Counted from the stretch's first letter, positions 40,783 through 60,807 are shown. The stretch is 64,000 nt of DNA from Mesorhizobium sp. WSM4313 (GCF_002294725.1 NZ_NSFT01000001.1:888839-952838), one strand, 5' to 3'. The notes: a model not told the origin generated them from the letters alone. Numbers and translations are program-made.

Positions 40783-40847
40783 GTGATCTCTCCAATCCTG
40801 CTTGCCCGTGCGGGCCTTGAATTAAGGTCTCGTGCAACCCGCTCGAG

Positions 40848-42938
<2,091 letters not shown>

Positions 42939-42967
42939 GGGAGGTGCCTCTCAGTCTCGTTCGCGCT

Positions 42968-43447
<480 letters not shown>

Positions 43448-43819
43448 TTACTTCGGACGCTTGGCGCCGTATTTCGAACGACGCTGCTTGCGGTTCTTCA
43501 CACCCTGCGTGTCGAGCACGCCGCGGATGATGTGGTAGCGGACGCCCGGCAGATCCTTGACGCGACCGCCGCGGATCATGACCACCGAGTGTTCCTGCAG
43601 GTTGTGACCTTCGCCGGGGATGTAGCCGATCACTTCAAAACCGTTGGTCAGGCGAATCTTGGCCACCTTGCGCAGCGCCGAGTTCGGCTTCTTCGGCGTC
43701 GTGGTGTAGACGCGCGTGCAGACGCCCCGCTTCTGCGGGTTCTGCTGCATGGCCGGGACCTTGTTGCGCTTCACCGGCGCCAGGCGCGGCTTGCGGATCA
43801 GCTGGTTGACGGTAGGCAT
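43448..43819 (-). CDS. rpsL: 30S ribosomal protein S12
   Basis: A 123-residue S12, which governs decoding accuracy. [24 protein letters not shown] begins it. Lys43 ([11 protein letters not shown]) and Lys88 ([14 protein letters not shown]) are both unchanged, so the residues commonly altered in streptomycin resistance look wild-type. It is first in the str group with a 248-nt leader from the proposed promoter. Confidence 0.99.
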   Translation of the reverse strand: MPTVNQLIRKPRLAPVKRNKVPAMQQNPQKRGVCTRVYTTTPKKPNSALRKVAKIRLTNGFEVIGYIPGEGHNLQEHSVVMIRGGRVKDLPGVRYHIIRGVLDTQGVKNRKQRRSKYGAKRPK

Positions 43820-44066
43820 TAAACCCTCTTGTCTCTCAATTCCGTGTCTGCCCTGTCAGGGGGCCGCTCAAAGCGTCATTTCCATACGCAAATTCGGGCA
43901 ACACACCGCGTCTCGCGGTCCTGCCCGAACAAATTGCAGAGGAAGCGGAAGCCGCTTCATGCGCGCCGGAAATGTCTTTTCGCTCGTAAAACGAACCCTG
44001 TTTGAGGCAAACTCCAAAGCGTGTCGCTTCGGACAGGAGAGCCTCACATCGGTTCTGACAGGGCGG

Positions 44067-44095
44067 CTTCTACTCGCAAGCCTTCTAACCGTCAA
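44067..44095 (-). promoter_or_regulatory. Candidate sigma-70 promoter of the str (rpsL-rpsG-fusA-tuf) operon
   Basis: On the minus strand TTGACG (44095-44090) and TAGAAG (44072-44067) are 17 bases apart, good RpoD-type hexamers. It lies in the 463-bp divergent gap 43820-44282. The remainder of that gap has no gene; several in-frame ATGs on the plus strand are unsupported. Confidence 0.55.
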
Positions 44096-44282
44096 CCCCG
44101 GAACGCCAAATATTGCGCCCAATCCGAGGCTGGGCAGCCATGCGGAAAACGCATGTAATTTTCTTGCGTCTTTTTTCAAGAGCGAGGAAGAAAGTGACCG
44201 GCTTTGCGCTGTCCTGTGGCCCGGCTTCGTGCCAAAAGGCGGCTTGCATCGGACAATCTCGGGGAAAACGAGGAATCAGCCC

Positions 44283-44564
44283 GTGAACGACAATGAAGAA
44301 CGGCCGGTCACGATCATCACCGGACGGGTCTGGAAGAAGAAAGGCGGCAAGCCGGAAGGCGTTCATGTGATGCTTGTGGCGCCCGACGATGATTCTGCCG
44401 TGCGCCGCGCGCTCGAATCGCTTGCCGCCGAAGGTTACGCCGAGGCCGAGCTCGACCAGATCGGCGACATGGAGGGCGAGCCCGACGACGAGCCGCATCT
44501 GTCGGCCTATCAAGGCGCATTGGAGGGCGAGGTTTCGATCGTCACCTTTGAAGAGCCGATCTGA
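44283..44564 (+). CDS. Small conserved hypothetical protein, GTG start
   Basis: A 93-residue acidic protein. I start it at the GTG at 44283, where GAGGA lies nine bases upstream. The longer in-frame reading from 43716 runs through the str promoter region and antisense to rpsL and is not credible. The N-terminal half (RPVTIITGRVWKKKGGKPEGVHVMLVAPDDDSAVRRAL) is basic to neutral; the C-terminal half is rich in Asp/Glu. There is no signal peptide or membrane segment. I recognise no function. It is divergent from rpsL and lies 84 bp before the galactose dehydrogenase gene. Confidence 0.72.
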   Translation: MNDNEERPVTIITGRVWKKKGGKPEGVHVMLVAPDDDSAVRRALESLAAEGYAEAELDQIGDMEGEPDDEPHLSAYQGALEGEVSIVTFEEPI

Positions 44565-44648
44565 AAAGCGCGGCCAGCGTCATATTTGCCGGACTCGCCG
44601 GACAAACCTGCCCTGCCTAGACACACCCTTTCATTCCTTGGAGTTCCC

Positions 44649-45578
44649 ATGACCAGCAATCCCATCAAGCTCGGCATCGTCGGCGTGGGAAAGATCGTCC
44701 GCGATCAGCACCTGCCGGCGGTCGCCAAGGACGGCAACTATCAACTGACAGCGGCGGCCAGCCGCCACGGCAAGGTGGACGGCATTGCGAACTATCCCAG
44801 CATCGAAGCGATGCTGGCGTCCGAGCCCAGCCTCGAGGCGGTCTCGCTCTGCATGCCGCCGCAGTTCCGTTACGACGCCGCGCGCACCGCGCTGGAAGCG
44901 AGGAAGCACGTGTTCCTCGAAAAGCCGCCGGGCGCCACGGTGAGCGAAGTCGAGCACCTCAAGGCGCTTGCCGATAGGAACGGCGTCTCGCTCTTTGCCA
45001 GCTGGCATTCGCGCTACGCGCCGGCGGTGGAGGCCGCGCGCGCTTTCCTTGCGTCGGCCAGACTGACTTCGGCCGCCATCAACTGGAAGGAAGACGTGCG
45101 GCGCTGGCATCCGAACCAGGAATGGATCTGGGAGCCGGGCGGCTTCGGTGTGTTCGATCCCGGCATCAACGCGCTGTCGATCGCCACACACATCTTGCCT
45201 GCGATGTTCATCACCTCGGCCGTGCTCGATTTCCCCGAGAATCGCGCAGCACCGGTCGCGGCGCATGTCGCCTTCCGCACGTCGACCGGCTTGCCAGTGA
45301 CGATGGAGCTCGACTGGCTGCAGACCGGCCCGCAAAGCTGGGACATCGTCGCCGAGACCGACAAGGGCAGAATGGTGCTGTCCGGCGGCGGCGCCAAGCT
45401 CGCCGTCGACGGGCGCATGATCCATGACGAGCCGGAGGCCGAATATCCGATGCTTTACAAGCGCTTCGCCGAGATTGTTCGAGCAGGAACGTCCGATGTC
45501 GACCTCGCGCCGCTGCAGCACGTCGCCGATGCGTTCATGCTGGGCAAGCGCAATGTGGTCGAGGCGTTCTTCGATTAG
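44649..45578 (+). CDS. D-galactose 1-dehydrogenase (Gfo/Idh/MocA family)
   Basis: A 309-residue NAD(P)-dependent oxidoreductase. It closely resembles D-galactose 1-dehydrogenase and L-arabinose 1-dehydrogenase of Pseudomonas and Azospirillum, which open the oxidative De Ley-Doudoroff-type sugar pathways. The Rossmann motif is GIVGVGKIVRDQHLPA at the N-terminus, then EKPPGATVSE. The catalytic-domain block SWHSRYAPAVEAAR and NWKEDVRRWHPNQEWIW then FDPGINALSI is strongly conserved. The start is the ATG at 44649; earlier in-frame codons are leader. It stands away from other sugar genes and converges on the O-methyltransferase. Confidence 0.85.
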   Translation: MTSNPIKLGIVGVGKIVRDQHLPAVAKDGNYQLTAAASRHGKVDGIANYPSIEAMLASEPSLEAVSLCMPPQFRYDAARTALEARKHVFLEKPPGATVSEVEHLKALADRNGVSLFASWHSRYAPAVEAARAFLASARLTSAAINWKEDVRRWHPNQEWIWEPGGFGVFDPGINALSIATHILPAMFITSAVLDFPENRAAPVAAHVAFRTSTGLPVTMELDWLQTGPQSWDIVAETDKGRMVLSGGGAKLAVDGRMIHDEPEAEYPMLYKRFAEIVRAGTSDVDLAPLQHVADAFMLGKRNVVEAFFD

Positions 45579-45585
45579 GGCATCC

Positions 45586-46251
45586 TCATTCTACGATCGC
45601 GATGGTAAATCCGTCATAGCCCTTGGCGCCGACGGTCTGGATGGCGGTGCCGTCCAGCCGCTTCTCGCCGCCGATGAACGAAAAAGCGGCGCGAGCGCCT
45701 TCGACATTGGCGTCGCCGCTGTTCCTTTTCACGACCGCGCCGTCGCGGATGACGTTGTCGCAGACGATGACCGTGCCTGAGCGCGAGAGTTTCATCGCCC
45801 AGTCGAGATAATTCGGGTTGTTCGGCTTGTCGGCGTCGATGAAGATCAGGTCGAACGGACCGGCATTTTCGCCTGCCAGCGCGGCAAGCGATTGCAGCGC
45901 TGGACCGACCCGCAGGTCGATCTTGTCTGAAACCCCTGCCCGCTCGAAGTTCGAACGCGCGACCTTGGCGTGGTGCGGATCGAGCTCCAGCGTCACCACC
46001 TTGCCGTCCGCCGGCAATCCCCTTGCCATCCAGATGGTCGAGTAGCCGCCAAGCGTGCCGACCTCCAGCACCTTCTTGGCGCCGCGAATACGCACCAGCA
46101 GCGACAGCAGTTTGCCCTGCGCGGCCGAGACGTCGATCGCCGGCAGGCCATGGTCGCGGTTGGCCGCCAGTGTGGCATCCAGCACGGGGTCCGCTTCGAA
46201 AAGGGAGGAAACGATGTAGTCGTCGACAGCCGTCCAGGTCTTGCTGCTCAT
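45586..46251 (-). CDS. O-methyltransferase (SAM-dependent, family 3)
   Basis: A 221-residue class I methyltransferase of the catechol/caffeoyl-CoA O-methyltransferase family. The SAM site is VLEVGTLGGYSTIWMARGL. The metal-binding block is DLIFIDADKPNNPNYLDWAM with the following CDNVIRDG, supplying the usual Asp, Asp and Asn ligands. GAGGAAG before 46251 fixes the start over an ATG seven codons earlier. The acceptor is unknown. It lies directly after the rpoC terminator and converges on the galactose dehydrogenase gene with only seven bases between. Confidence 0.85.
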   Translation of the reverse strand: MSSKTWTAVDDYIVSSLFEADPVLDATLAANRDHGLPAIDVSAAQGKLLSLLVRIRGAKKVLEVGTLGGYSTIWMARGLPADGKVVTLELDPHHAKVARSNFERAGVSDKIDLRVGPALQSLAALAGENAGPFDLIFIDADKPNNPNYLDWAMKLSRSGTVIVCDNVIRDGAVVKRNSGDANVEGARAAFSFIGGEKRLDGTAIQTVGAKGYDGFTIAIVE

Positions 46252-46283
46252 AGCTCTTCCTCGTTGCATCAAGCCAAAATGCG

Positions 46284-46308
46284 AAAAGGGGCCGCGCGGG
46301 CCCCTTTT
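46284..46308 (-). terminator. Terminator after rpoC
   Basis: AAAAGGGGCC (46284-46293) and GGCCCCTTTT (46299-46308) form a perfect 10-bp stem with a five-base loop, with T-runs in both directions. It lies 22 bp after the rpoC stop and ends the rplJ-rplL-rpoB-rpoC transcript. Confidence 0.85.
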
Positions 46309-46330
46309 CTTGTTTTCTCATTTCATCGCC

Positions 46331-50527
<4,197 letters not shown>

Positions 50528-50593
50528 GCCGTTCTCCTTTTCGGGGTCCTCGATAACCCCTTGCATCGATCGCGGACGAAATGTCCGCAGACT

Positions 50594-50610
50594 GGCCGGT
50601 CGAACCGGCC
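50594..50610. promoter_or_regulatory. Hairpin in the rpoB-rpoC spacer
   Basis: GGCCGGT-CGA-ACCGGCC is a perfect 7-bp inverted repeat (50594-50600 with 50604-50610). It lies next to the palindromic element at 50626-50674. No T-run; it may be an mRNA processing or stability structure. Confidence 0.4.
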
Positions 50611-50625
50611 GAAGACTTCTTGGTT

Positions 50626-50674
50626 GAGCATGGTCTCGGCCGAAAACCGGTGACCGCTTCTCGGGATCATGCTC
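50626..50674. repeat. Rhizobial palindromic intergenic element, copy 3 (rpoB-rpoC spacer)
   Basis: Ends GAGCATG and CATGCTC, with the core GGCCGAAAACCGGTGACCGCTTCTCGG. It matches the other copies in the CCGAAAACCGG and GGGATCATGCTC portions. It is transcribed with rpoBC. Confidence 0.7.
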
Positions 50675-50713
50675 AGGGCGCGCCGCGCTTATGACGCGGC
50701 GCGCGCCGGTGCC

Positions 50714-54850
<4,137 letters not shown>

Positions 54851-55070
54851 CGTCGCTCCTTAGCTATAAACTCGGGACGAACCTCGCCGCGGCTCGCCTT
54901 GCACCAACGGGCTGCCTCGGCGGCTGCCCCTATCTGTTTTCCGGCCGCCCCTGCCAATTTCTTGGGCCAATCGCTTGGCGGCTACCGGCTAAAACGGGAG
55001 AAAACCCGTTTCCGGAAGGCCGCTTTTCGGCCCTCAGGAAAGAGGTTTTCAAACGCCTCGCGTGACAGAA

Positions 55071-55118
55071 CCCTCCCTCAGTCCAAGGGAGGGGGCGGAC
55101 GGCGCGAGACCGTCCGCC
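55071..55118 (-). promoter_or_regulatory. Pair of adjacent hairpins between rplL and rpoB
   Basis: Two perfect stems touch end to end: GGCGGACGG/CCGTCCGCC (9 bp, 55094-55102 with 55110-55118) and CCCTCCCT/AGGGAGGG (8 bp, 55071-55078 with 55086-55093). They begin 15 bp after the rplL stop. No T-run follows on the minus strand (TTCTGTCACG). E. coli has a partial terminator and RNase III site at the same junction; an equivalent role is inferred. Confidence 0.6.
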
Positions 55119-55132
55119 CTCGCCTAACAGGC

Positions 55133-55513
55133 TTACTTCAGCTCGACCTTGGCGCCAGCTGCTTCCAGCTGAGCCTTGAACTTGTCGGCGTCGGCCTTGG
55201 AAACGCCTTCCTTGACCGGCTTCGGAGCCGCTTCGACCAGGTCCTTGGCTTCCTTGAGGCCAAGGCCGGTGATGGCGCGGACTTCCTTGATGACGTTGAT
55301 CTTCTGGGCGCCGGCATCGGCGAGAACGACGTCGAATTCCGTCTTCTCTTCAGCCGGAGCAGCGGCAGCGGCACCAGCGCCGCCGGCAGCGGCAACCGCC
55401 ACCGGAGCAGCGGCCGAAACGCCCCACTTCTCTTCCAGGAGCTTCGACAGCTCGGCCGCCTCGAGGACGGTCAGCTTCGAAAGGTCGTCTACGATCTTTG
55501 CAAGATCAGCCAT
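55133..55513 (-). CDS. rplL: 50S ribosomal protein L7/L12
   Basis: A 126-residue stalk protein that recruits translational GTPases. [32 protein letters not shown] is the dimerising N-terminal domain. An Ala/Gly-rich hinge follows. The C-terminal domain has [49 protein letters not shown]. It lies 54 bp after rplJ. Confidence 0.99.
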   Translation of the reverse strand: MADLAKIVDDLSKLTVLEAAELSKLLEEKWGVSAAAPVAVAAAGGAGAAAAAPAEEKTEFDVVLADAGAQKINVIKEVRAITGLGLKEAKDLVEAAPKPVKEGVSKADADKFKAQLEAAGAKVELK

Positions 55514-55567
55514 TTTTGTATTCCTTCACTAGGTTCGAACGTGTGTTGTTGACAGCGAGGAACGGCC

Positions 55568-56086
55568 TCATGCCGCCTCGTCCTTCCGGGCGTAAGCGCC
55601 GATGACACGCGCGACCGAAGCCGCGGGCGCATTGACGATCTGGGCGATCCGGGTAGCCGGCGTGGCGATCATGCCAACCAGCTTGGCGCGCAGCTCGTCG
55701 AGCGACGGTAGTGTGGCGAGTGCCTTCACACCGTCGGCGTCGAGCGAGGTCGCACCCATCGCGCCACCGAGAATGATCAACTTGTCATTCCCCTTGGCGA
55801 AATCGGACGCGACCTTCGGCGCCGCAATCGGATCCTCCGAATAAGCGACCAGCGTCTGTCCCTTGAACAGATCGATGATCGATGCGGAGTCCGTGCCCTG
55901 AAGAGCGATCTTGGCGAGACGGTTCTTCGCGACTTTGACGGTGCCACCGGCGGCGCGCATCTTCGACCGAAGGTCGTTCATTTGCGCGACGGTGATACCG
56001 GCGTAGTGGGCCACGACGACTGAACCAGCGCTTGAAAACGCATCATTCAGGCCCGTGACGAGTTCGCGTTTTTCCGCTCTGTCCAC
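55568..56086 (-). CDS. rplJ: 50S ribosomal protein L10
   Basis: A 172-residue L10, base of the L12 stalk and, in E. coli, an autogenous repressor at its leader. The start is a GTG at 56086 with GGAG eight bases upstream. [42 protein letters not shown] is the rRNA-binding domain. The Ala-rich C-terminal helix holds L12 dimers. Confidence 0.97.
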   Translation of the reverse strand: MDRAEKRELVTGLNDAFSSAGSVVVAHYAGITVAQMNDLRSKMRAAGGTVKVAKNRLAKIALQGTDSASIIDLFKGQTLVAYSEDPIAAPKVASDFAKGNDKLIILGGAMGATSLDADGVKALATLPSLDELRAKLVGMIATPATRIAQIVNAPAASVARVIGAYARKDEAA

Positions 56087-56492
56087 TGCCTATCTCCAGT
56101 TGACCCCTGCCCCATTGACGAGGTCAGGCGTCGGTTGCCTTTTGCCGGCCGGGCCATCCAGTAACGGATCTCCCGAACGACGCTCGAGGATCCTGCCCCC
56201 TTTCGCCACACCAGCCGGCACGCCGGATAGTGCGCAGACAAAAGGCAAACACGGTTCGAACCTTTCATTGGAGCTTGGCTCCTTTGTCGGGTCTTCACCC
56301 GTCTCATGCAGGCCCAATCGAATTAAGGCTTTTGGGCCGCCTGCAATCTCGGACAGGATATCCGGAAACCTTTCGGCTTCCGGGATACCGGGCCGCCGAC
56401 GGATCGGCGGTCCGGAATTCTTTCTTGCTGGAGCATGTTCCCGCTTTTCAGGATCATGCCCTTGCGATCGGCCTTACCCGATCGGCCGACAC
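56087..56492 (-). promoter_or_regulatory. rplA-rplJ spacer and rplJ leader region
   Basis: This 406-bp gap lies between rplA and rplJ on the same strand. It contains several short GC hairpins (for example CCGGAAACC...GGCTTCCGG near 56360-56390 and a CGGATCGGCGGTCCG-type repeat near 56400) and a palindromic element at 56431-56460. By position it should hold an internal promoter and the L10-L12 autoregulatory leader; I could not assign either exactly. No coding sequence is supported. Confidence 0.45.
56431..56460. repeat. Short palindromic element, degenerate copy 4
   Basis: GAGCATGTTCCCGCTTTTCAGGATCATGCC keeps the GAGCATG and GATCATGC ends of the larger elements but has lost most of the core. 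It lies in the rplA-rplJ spacer, 33 bp after the rplA stop. Confidence 0.5.
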
Positions 56493-57191
<699 letters not shown>

Positions 57192-57195
57192 GATC

Positions 57196-57624
57196 TTAGC
57201 CCACCACTTCCAGGCCCATCGAGCGGGCGGAACCTTCGACCATGCGCATGGCCGCCTCGACGTCGTTTGCGTTCAGGTCCTTCATCTTCTGCTCGGCGAT
57301 CGCGCGCACCTTGTCGCGGCTGATCGTGCCGGCCTTGACCTTGCCCGGCTCCTTGGAGCCCGACTTCAGGTTGGCGGCCTTCTTCAGGAAGTAGCTCACC
57401 GGCGGCGTCTTCATGACGAAGGTAAACGACTTGTCCTGGTAGTAGGTGATGACGACGGGGATCGGCGATCCCTTCTCGAGCTCCTGGGTCTGCGCGTTGA
57501 ACGCCTTGCAGAATTCCATGATGTTGATGCCGCGCTGACCAAGCGCCGGGCCGATCGGGGGCGACGGCGTGGCCGAGCCCGCGGCAACCTGGAGCTTGAG
57601 CTGGCCTGCAACTTTCTTAGCCAT
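57196..57624 (-). CDS. rplK: 50S ribosomal protein L11
   Basis: A 142-residue L11 at the GTPase-associated centre. [37 protein letters not shown] contains the proline-rich thiostrepton-contact region. The C-terminal RNA-binding domain ends with [18 protein letters not shown]. It follows nusG by 190 bp; nothing else is recognised in that spacer. Confidence 0.99.
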   Translation of the reverse strand: MAKKVAGQLKLQVAAGSATPSPPIGPALGQRGINIMEFCKAFNAQTQELEKGSPIPVVITYYQDKSFTFVMKTPPVSYFLKKAANLKSGSKEPGKVKAGTISRDKVRAIAEQKMKDLNANDVEAAMRMVEGSARSMGLEVVG

Positions 57625-57814
57625 CTCTATTCCTGCCTTTTCTCATGCCGGCCCCGTTACTCGGGAAACGCGGCGGTTGCAGTCTGGTGGTGCGGTTCCG
57701 ACGGCCGGCTATGCCGCCTTCGCCTCCCACCCGTTCATGCGACGTCTGTTCACGCCGCCTCCCGACGCCTTGCGGCGCGGTATCCCGACGCCCTTTCGGG
57801 CGCTGGTATGCGGA

Positions 57815-58342
57815 TCAGCCCTTTTCGACCTGCCCGAACTCCAGATCGACGGGCACAGCGCGCCCGAAGATCGAAACTTCCACCTTGAGGCGGGCCCGCT
57901 CCTCGTCCACCTCCTGGACGACGCCGTTGAACGACGCGAACGGACCGTCCGAAACGCGGATCGCCTCGCCGATCTCGAAGGTGACCGAAGGTTTCGGCCG
58001 CTCGACGCCTTCCTGGACCTGGTTCAGGATGCGCTGCGCCTCGGTCTCGGTGATCGGCACGGGCTTGGAGTCGCCCAGGAAGCCGGTGACCTTCGGCGTG
58101 TTCTTGACCAGCGAGAACACGGCGTCGGTCAGATTTGCCTTCAAGAGCACGTAGCCCGGGAAGAACTTGCGCTCGGCATCGACCTTGCGGCCGCGACGGA
58201 TCTCGACGACCTTCTCGGTCGGGACCACGATCTGCTCAATGTCCCCGGCCAAGCCCTTCTGCTTGGCCTTGTTCTCGATGTCCTCGGCGACCTTCTTCTC
58301 GAAGTTCGAATAGGCGTGGACGATATACCACCGCGCAGTCAT
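57815..58342 (-). CDS. nusG: Transcription elongation/antitermination factor NusG
   Basis: A 175-residue factor that binds RNA polymerase beta' with its NGN domain and S10 or Rho with its KOW domain. RWYIVHAYSNFEKKVAEDIENKA is the NGN start; FFPGYVLLKANLTD follows. The KOW domain is GEAIRVSDGPFASFNGVVQEVDEERARLKVEV. It lies 27 bp after secE. Confidence 0.98.
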   Translation of the reverse strand: MTARWYIVHAYSNFEKKVAEDIENKAKQKGLAGDIEQIVVPTEKVVEIRRGRKVDAERKFFPGYVLLKANLTDAVFSLVKNTPKVTGFLGDSKPVPITETEAQRILNQVQEGVERPKPSVTFEIGEAIRVSDGPFASFNGVVQEVDEERARLKVEVSIFGRAVPVDLEFGQVEKG

Positions 58343-58369
58343 TTCACGACCTCTCCGTAATCCGCCGAA

Positions 58370-58573
58370 TTAATGCCCGAGACCCAGGATCCACTCGATC
58401 GCATAGCCCATCAGAATATCGGCAGCGAAGAAGAACAGCATCGCGATCACCGCGAATATCAGGACCATCACGGTCGAGATCATGGTTTCGCGCCGCGAAG
58501 GCCATGTCACCTTGGCCGTCTCCGCGCGAACCTGCTGCAGAAAGGTGAAGGGATTAGTGGTTTTCGAAGCCAT
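58370..58573 (-). CDS. secE: Preprotein translocase subunit SecE
   Basis: A 67-residue single-span SecE, the short form common outside enterobacteria. The start MASKTTNPFTFLQQVRAETAKVTWPSRRET at 58573 contains the conserved amphipathic KVTWPSR motif. The membrane helix is MISTVMVLIFAVIAMLFFFAADILM. It stabilises SecY in the translocon. It heads the secE-nusG pair. Confidence 0.96.
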   Translation of the reverse strand: MASKTTNPFTFLQQVRAETAKVTWPSRRETMISTVMVLIFAVIAMLFFFAADILMGYAIEWILGLGH

Positions 58574-58736
58574 GCGCCGCCTGTTTTCGAGACCCGTTGG
58601 CCGGGCCTCCTGGATGATCCCGCTGACCGGGACGCCTGGGCTCCATGCGGCGCGAATCAGCGCCGCTATTTCACCCACGCAAATCAGACGCGTAAAGCCG
58701 GCTTCCCAGCTCCACGCGTCGCGTGTCTGTCTTGTC

Positions 58737-58765
58737 TACATAAAACCGATTCTTAATCCACGCAA
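58737..58765 (-). promoter_or_regulatory. Candidate sigma-70 promoter upstream of secE
   Basis: On the minus strand TTGCGT (58765-58760) and TATGTA (58742-58737) are spaced by 17 bases, about 165 bp upstream of the secE ATG. The spacing is right but the -10 is imperfect. This may be the start of the secE-nusG transcript now that tRNA-Trp is displaced. Confidence 0.4.
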
Positions 58766-58924
58766 GTGGCAAGGGTCCGCTTTATGTCTCAACGCCGCCT
58801 CGGAACCATCCAGTCGTCCCGTCCCGGCTATACGGGGCTTATGCCCCAATTCCTGCCATATGGCAAGTCGTCCGCCGATTTTCAACGCCGGAGCGGCCGC
58901 TGCGGAGCCTTGAAGGTCTCGCAT

Positions 58925-59060
58925 ATGACGATTTCAGAGATTAAGCCTAAATCCAGGAGCGAGGAACCGGTCCGTCGGCTGGAGATCTTGACAGGTTCGG
59001 GTCGACGACGTGGCTACCGGAAGAGAAGGCGCGGATCGTGGCGATGCGCCGCCTCGTCAG
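58925..59060 (+). pseudogene. IS66-family transposase fragment (OrfA/TnpA N-terminus), frameshifted
   Basis: From the ATG at 58925 one frame reads MTISEIKPKSRSEEPVRRLE then ILTGSGRR. A one-step frame change continues as TWLPEEKARIVA before unrelated codons and a stop. This is the N-terminal pattern of rhizobial IS66 OrfA, which continues as a helix-turn-helix in intact copies. Everything beyond is missing. It lies in the 488-bp gap between secE and the isochorismatase gene and marks past insertion-sequence activity. No terminal inverted repeats were identified. Confidence 0.6.
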
Positions 59061-59061
59061 C

Positions 59062-59793
59062 TCATTTGGCTAGTTCAAGACGTCCCTGAACTCGCTCCTC
59101 GATCGCCTTAAGGAAATCGTCGGACGTCGATGTCCATCCAAAGAGTATCTGCACGAGCGTGATCGAGGCTTCATGATTGCTCCTTGATGCGTCCCAGGCG
59201 ATGGGCTCGCTGGTGCAATCCGTCAGCAGTATGCAGTGGTAGTCCCTGAAGAAGGCATCCCGAATTGTCGATTCCACGCACACGCTGGTCGTGCATCCTG
59301 TCACGATGAGGTGTTTGATACCTGCGGTTTTCAGAACAGAATCGAGTTCGGTCTCGTAGAAACCGCTGAACCGCGTTTTGTAGACGACCACATCCCCTGC
59401 CTCTGGCTTGAGGTCGTTAACAATATCCGTTCCCCAGGTGTCGCGGATCAGAATCCGGCTCTCGCTGCCATCCGGGGCCATCATGCTCTCACCGACCCCA
59501 AAGATCTGGAGATGTCGGAGACGATTGGGGGCGTCCGATGTTCCGAGGTCCGAGAGGTCGGAATAATACCCCATCTTCAGATAGATAACCGGCACTCTCA
59601 AATCGCGAGCGGCAGCTATTACTCTGGCCGTAGGGCCGACAGCCCGCTGAATCCCGGAGATATCGATTCCCGCTCTGTCGAACATTCCACCTTGCGAGCC
59701 GAAGTCATTCTGCATGTCCACGACGAGAACTGCGGCGTTAGCAAGATCAATCGAAATAGGTTGAGGCTTCGCGTCGATGACCAGGGGATGCAT
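59062..59793 (-). CDS. Isochorismatase-family cysteine hydrolase (RutB-like)
   Basis: A 243-residue amidohydrolase of the isochorismatase superfamily. The catalytic triad is visible as Asp26 (VLVVDMQNDF), Lys139 (VVYKTRFSGF) and Cys172 (TGCTTSVCVESTIRDAFF). It resembles RutB (ureidoacrylate amidohydrolase) in length and in the KTRFSGFYETELDSVL block, but no other rut genes are nearby, so an N-carbamoyl or other amide substrate is equally possible. It looks lower in GC than its neighbours (32 of 60 bases in 59221-59280). It lies between tRNA-Trp and secE next to an IS66 scrap, which suggests acquisition. Confidence 0.85.
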   Translation of the reverse strand: MHPLVIDAKPQPISIDLANAAVLVVDMQNDFGSQGGMFDRAGIDISGIQRAVGPTARVIAAARDLRVPVIYLKMGYYSDLSDLGTSDAPNRLRHLQIFGVGESMMAPDGSESRILIRDTWGTDIVNDLKPEAGDVVVYKTRFSGFYETELDSVLKTAGIKHLIVTGCTTSVCVESTIRDAFFRDYHCILLTDCTSEPIAWDASRSNHEASITLVQILFGWTSTSDDFLKAIEERVQGRLELAK

Positions 59794-60099
59794 TTTTGTC
59801 CTCCCACCAGAAAGAGGTGTCGCTCTTTGCGCCCTTGGCTATCAAGACCCACCACCTACGTTGCGTCAAGAAAGGGGAGAGTTACATCCCTGCTCGACGG
59901 CCTAAGAACGGCGGTTGCAGTCAAGCGCTAGGGACGAAACCTTACATCGTTGGTCTTAAGGCGCAACGATTTTGCCATTCACAGGCCCGCGACACGGGCC
60001 GGCAGGTAGATGACCTCAAGGGCCGGCAGACGCGCGGAAGAAAAGGCAGATTTCGGCTATCGAGAGGGCGGTTGCCGGATGCCTGCCCTCTTGAAGGAA
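59794..60099. other. Intergenic region between isochorismatase gene and tRNA-Trp
   Basis: About 306 bp immediately beyond the 3' end of tRNA-Trp. It probably holds the promoter of the hydrolase gene. I see no coding sequence, no integrase remnant and no convincing repeat of the tRNA 3' end. The half next to the tRNA has higher GC than the half next to the hydrolase. Confidence 0.4.
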
Positions 60100-60175
<76 letters not shown>

Positions 60176-60321
60176 GCATGCGCTTGTTCGGCGCAGGCGC
60201 TTCCTAAAAGCTTCCGTGCGCTCTGTAAAGAGCACTCTGCAGTGGTTTTGAAACCCTTTGCCGGAAATCTGGATTCCATTACCGCCGGCGACCGATCGCG
60301 TTCGCCAAACAACCCCCGCGC

Positions 60322-60807
60322 CTACGACTTGCCGGCCGGCGGCTTGTATGGCCCGCCCGGCACGCCCCAGCCCCAGGCGGGCATCGGCTCGGTCTCGGGA
60401 TCGCAGGTTTCGCCCAGATTCGAGTTCATCTTCGCCAGCCGCGATCCCCACTCGACATAACCCATGAAGGCCGAGCGGAACTCGGGGTCATCGGGCAGGC
60501 CGACCTCATCCGCCGCGTCGGCAAGGAGATTGATCCAGCGGCGGCGCTGCTCCTCGGTCAGATGCTTGCCGAGATGATGCATCACCATCTCGCGATGGCC
60601 GCCATGCTTCTCGCTGTAGGTCTTCGGGCCGCCGAAGACCTCGCCGATGAAGGCGGCGACATGCATCGGGTGATCCGGCGACATCATCCTGAACACCGGC
60701 CCGACGACCGGATCTGCCGCCACCTTGTCATAAAAGGTCCGGGTCAGCCGGTTCAGCGCCTCGCTGCCGCCGGCCCATTCGTACAAAGTCGGGATGTCCT
60801 CGCTCAT
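60322..60807 (-). CDS. Truncated haemoglobin, group II
   Basis: A 161-residue 2-over-2 globin. The start at 60807 has GGGAGGAG upstream and gives the typical TLYEWAGGSEALNRLTRTFYDKVAADP, where Tyr in FYDKV is the B10 position. The proximal His lies in HLGKHLTEEQRRRW, and the Trp in RRRW fits the group II G8 Trp. FIGEVFGGPKTYSEKHGGH is the E-helix and loop. Such proteins bind O2 or NO and may detoxify reactive nitrogen or pass electrons. It ends with an Ala/Pro/Gly-rich tail. Confidence 0.9.
   Translation of the reverse strand: MSEDIPTLYEWAGGSEALNRLTRTFYDKVAADPVVGPVFRMMSPDHPMHVAAFIGEVFGGPKTYSEKHGGHREMVMHHLGKHLTEEQRRRWINLLADAADEVGLPDDPEFRSAFMGYVEWGSRLAKMNSNLGETCDPETEPMPAWGWGVPGGPYKPPAGKS

Noticed and set aside
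43716..44282. N-terminal extension of the 93-residue protein into an open frame of 282 codons
   Set aside because: It runs opposite rpsL and through its promoter region, with no ribosome binding site, whereas the GTG at 44283 has GAGGA at good spacing.
58761..58780. Possible direct repeat of the tRNA-Trp 3' end (TGGCAAGGGTC versus TGGCACGGGCA)
   Set aside because: Too short and imperfect to call an attachment site; a match of this quality is expected by chance.
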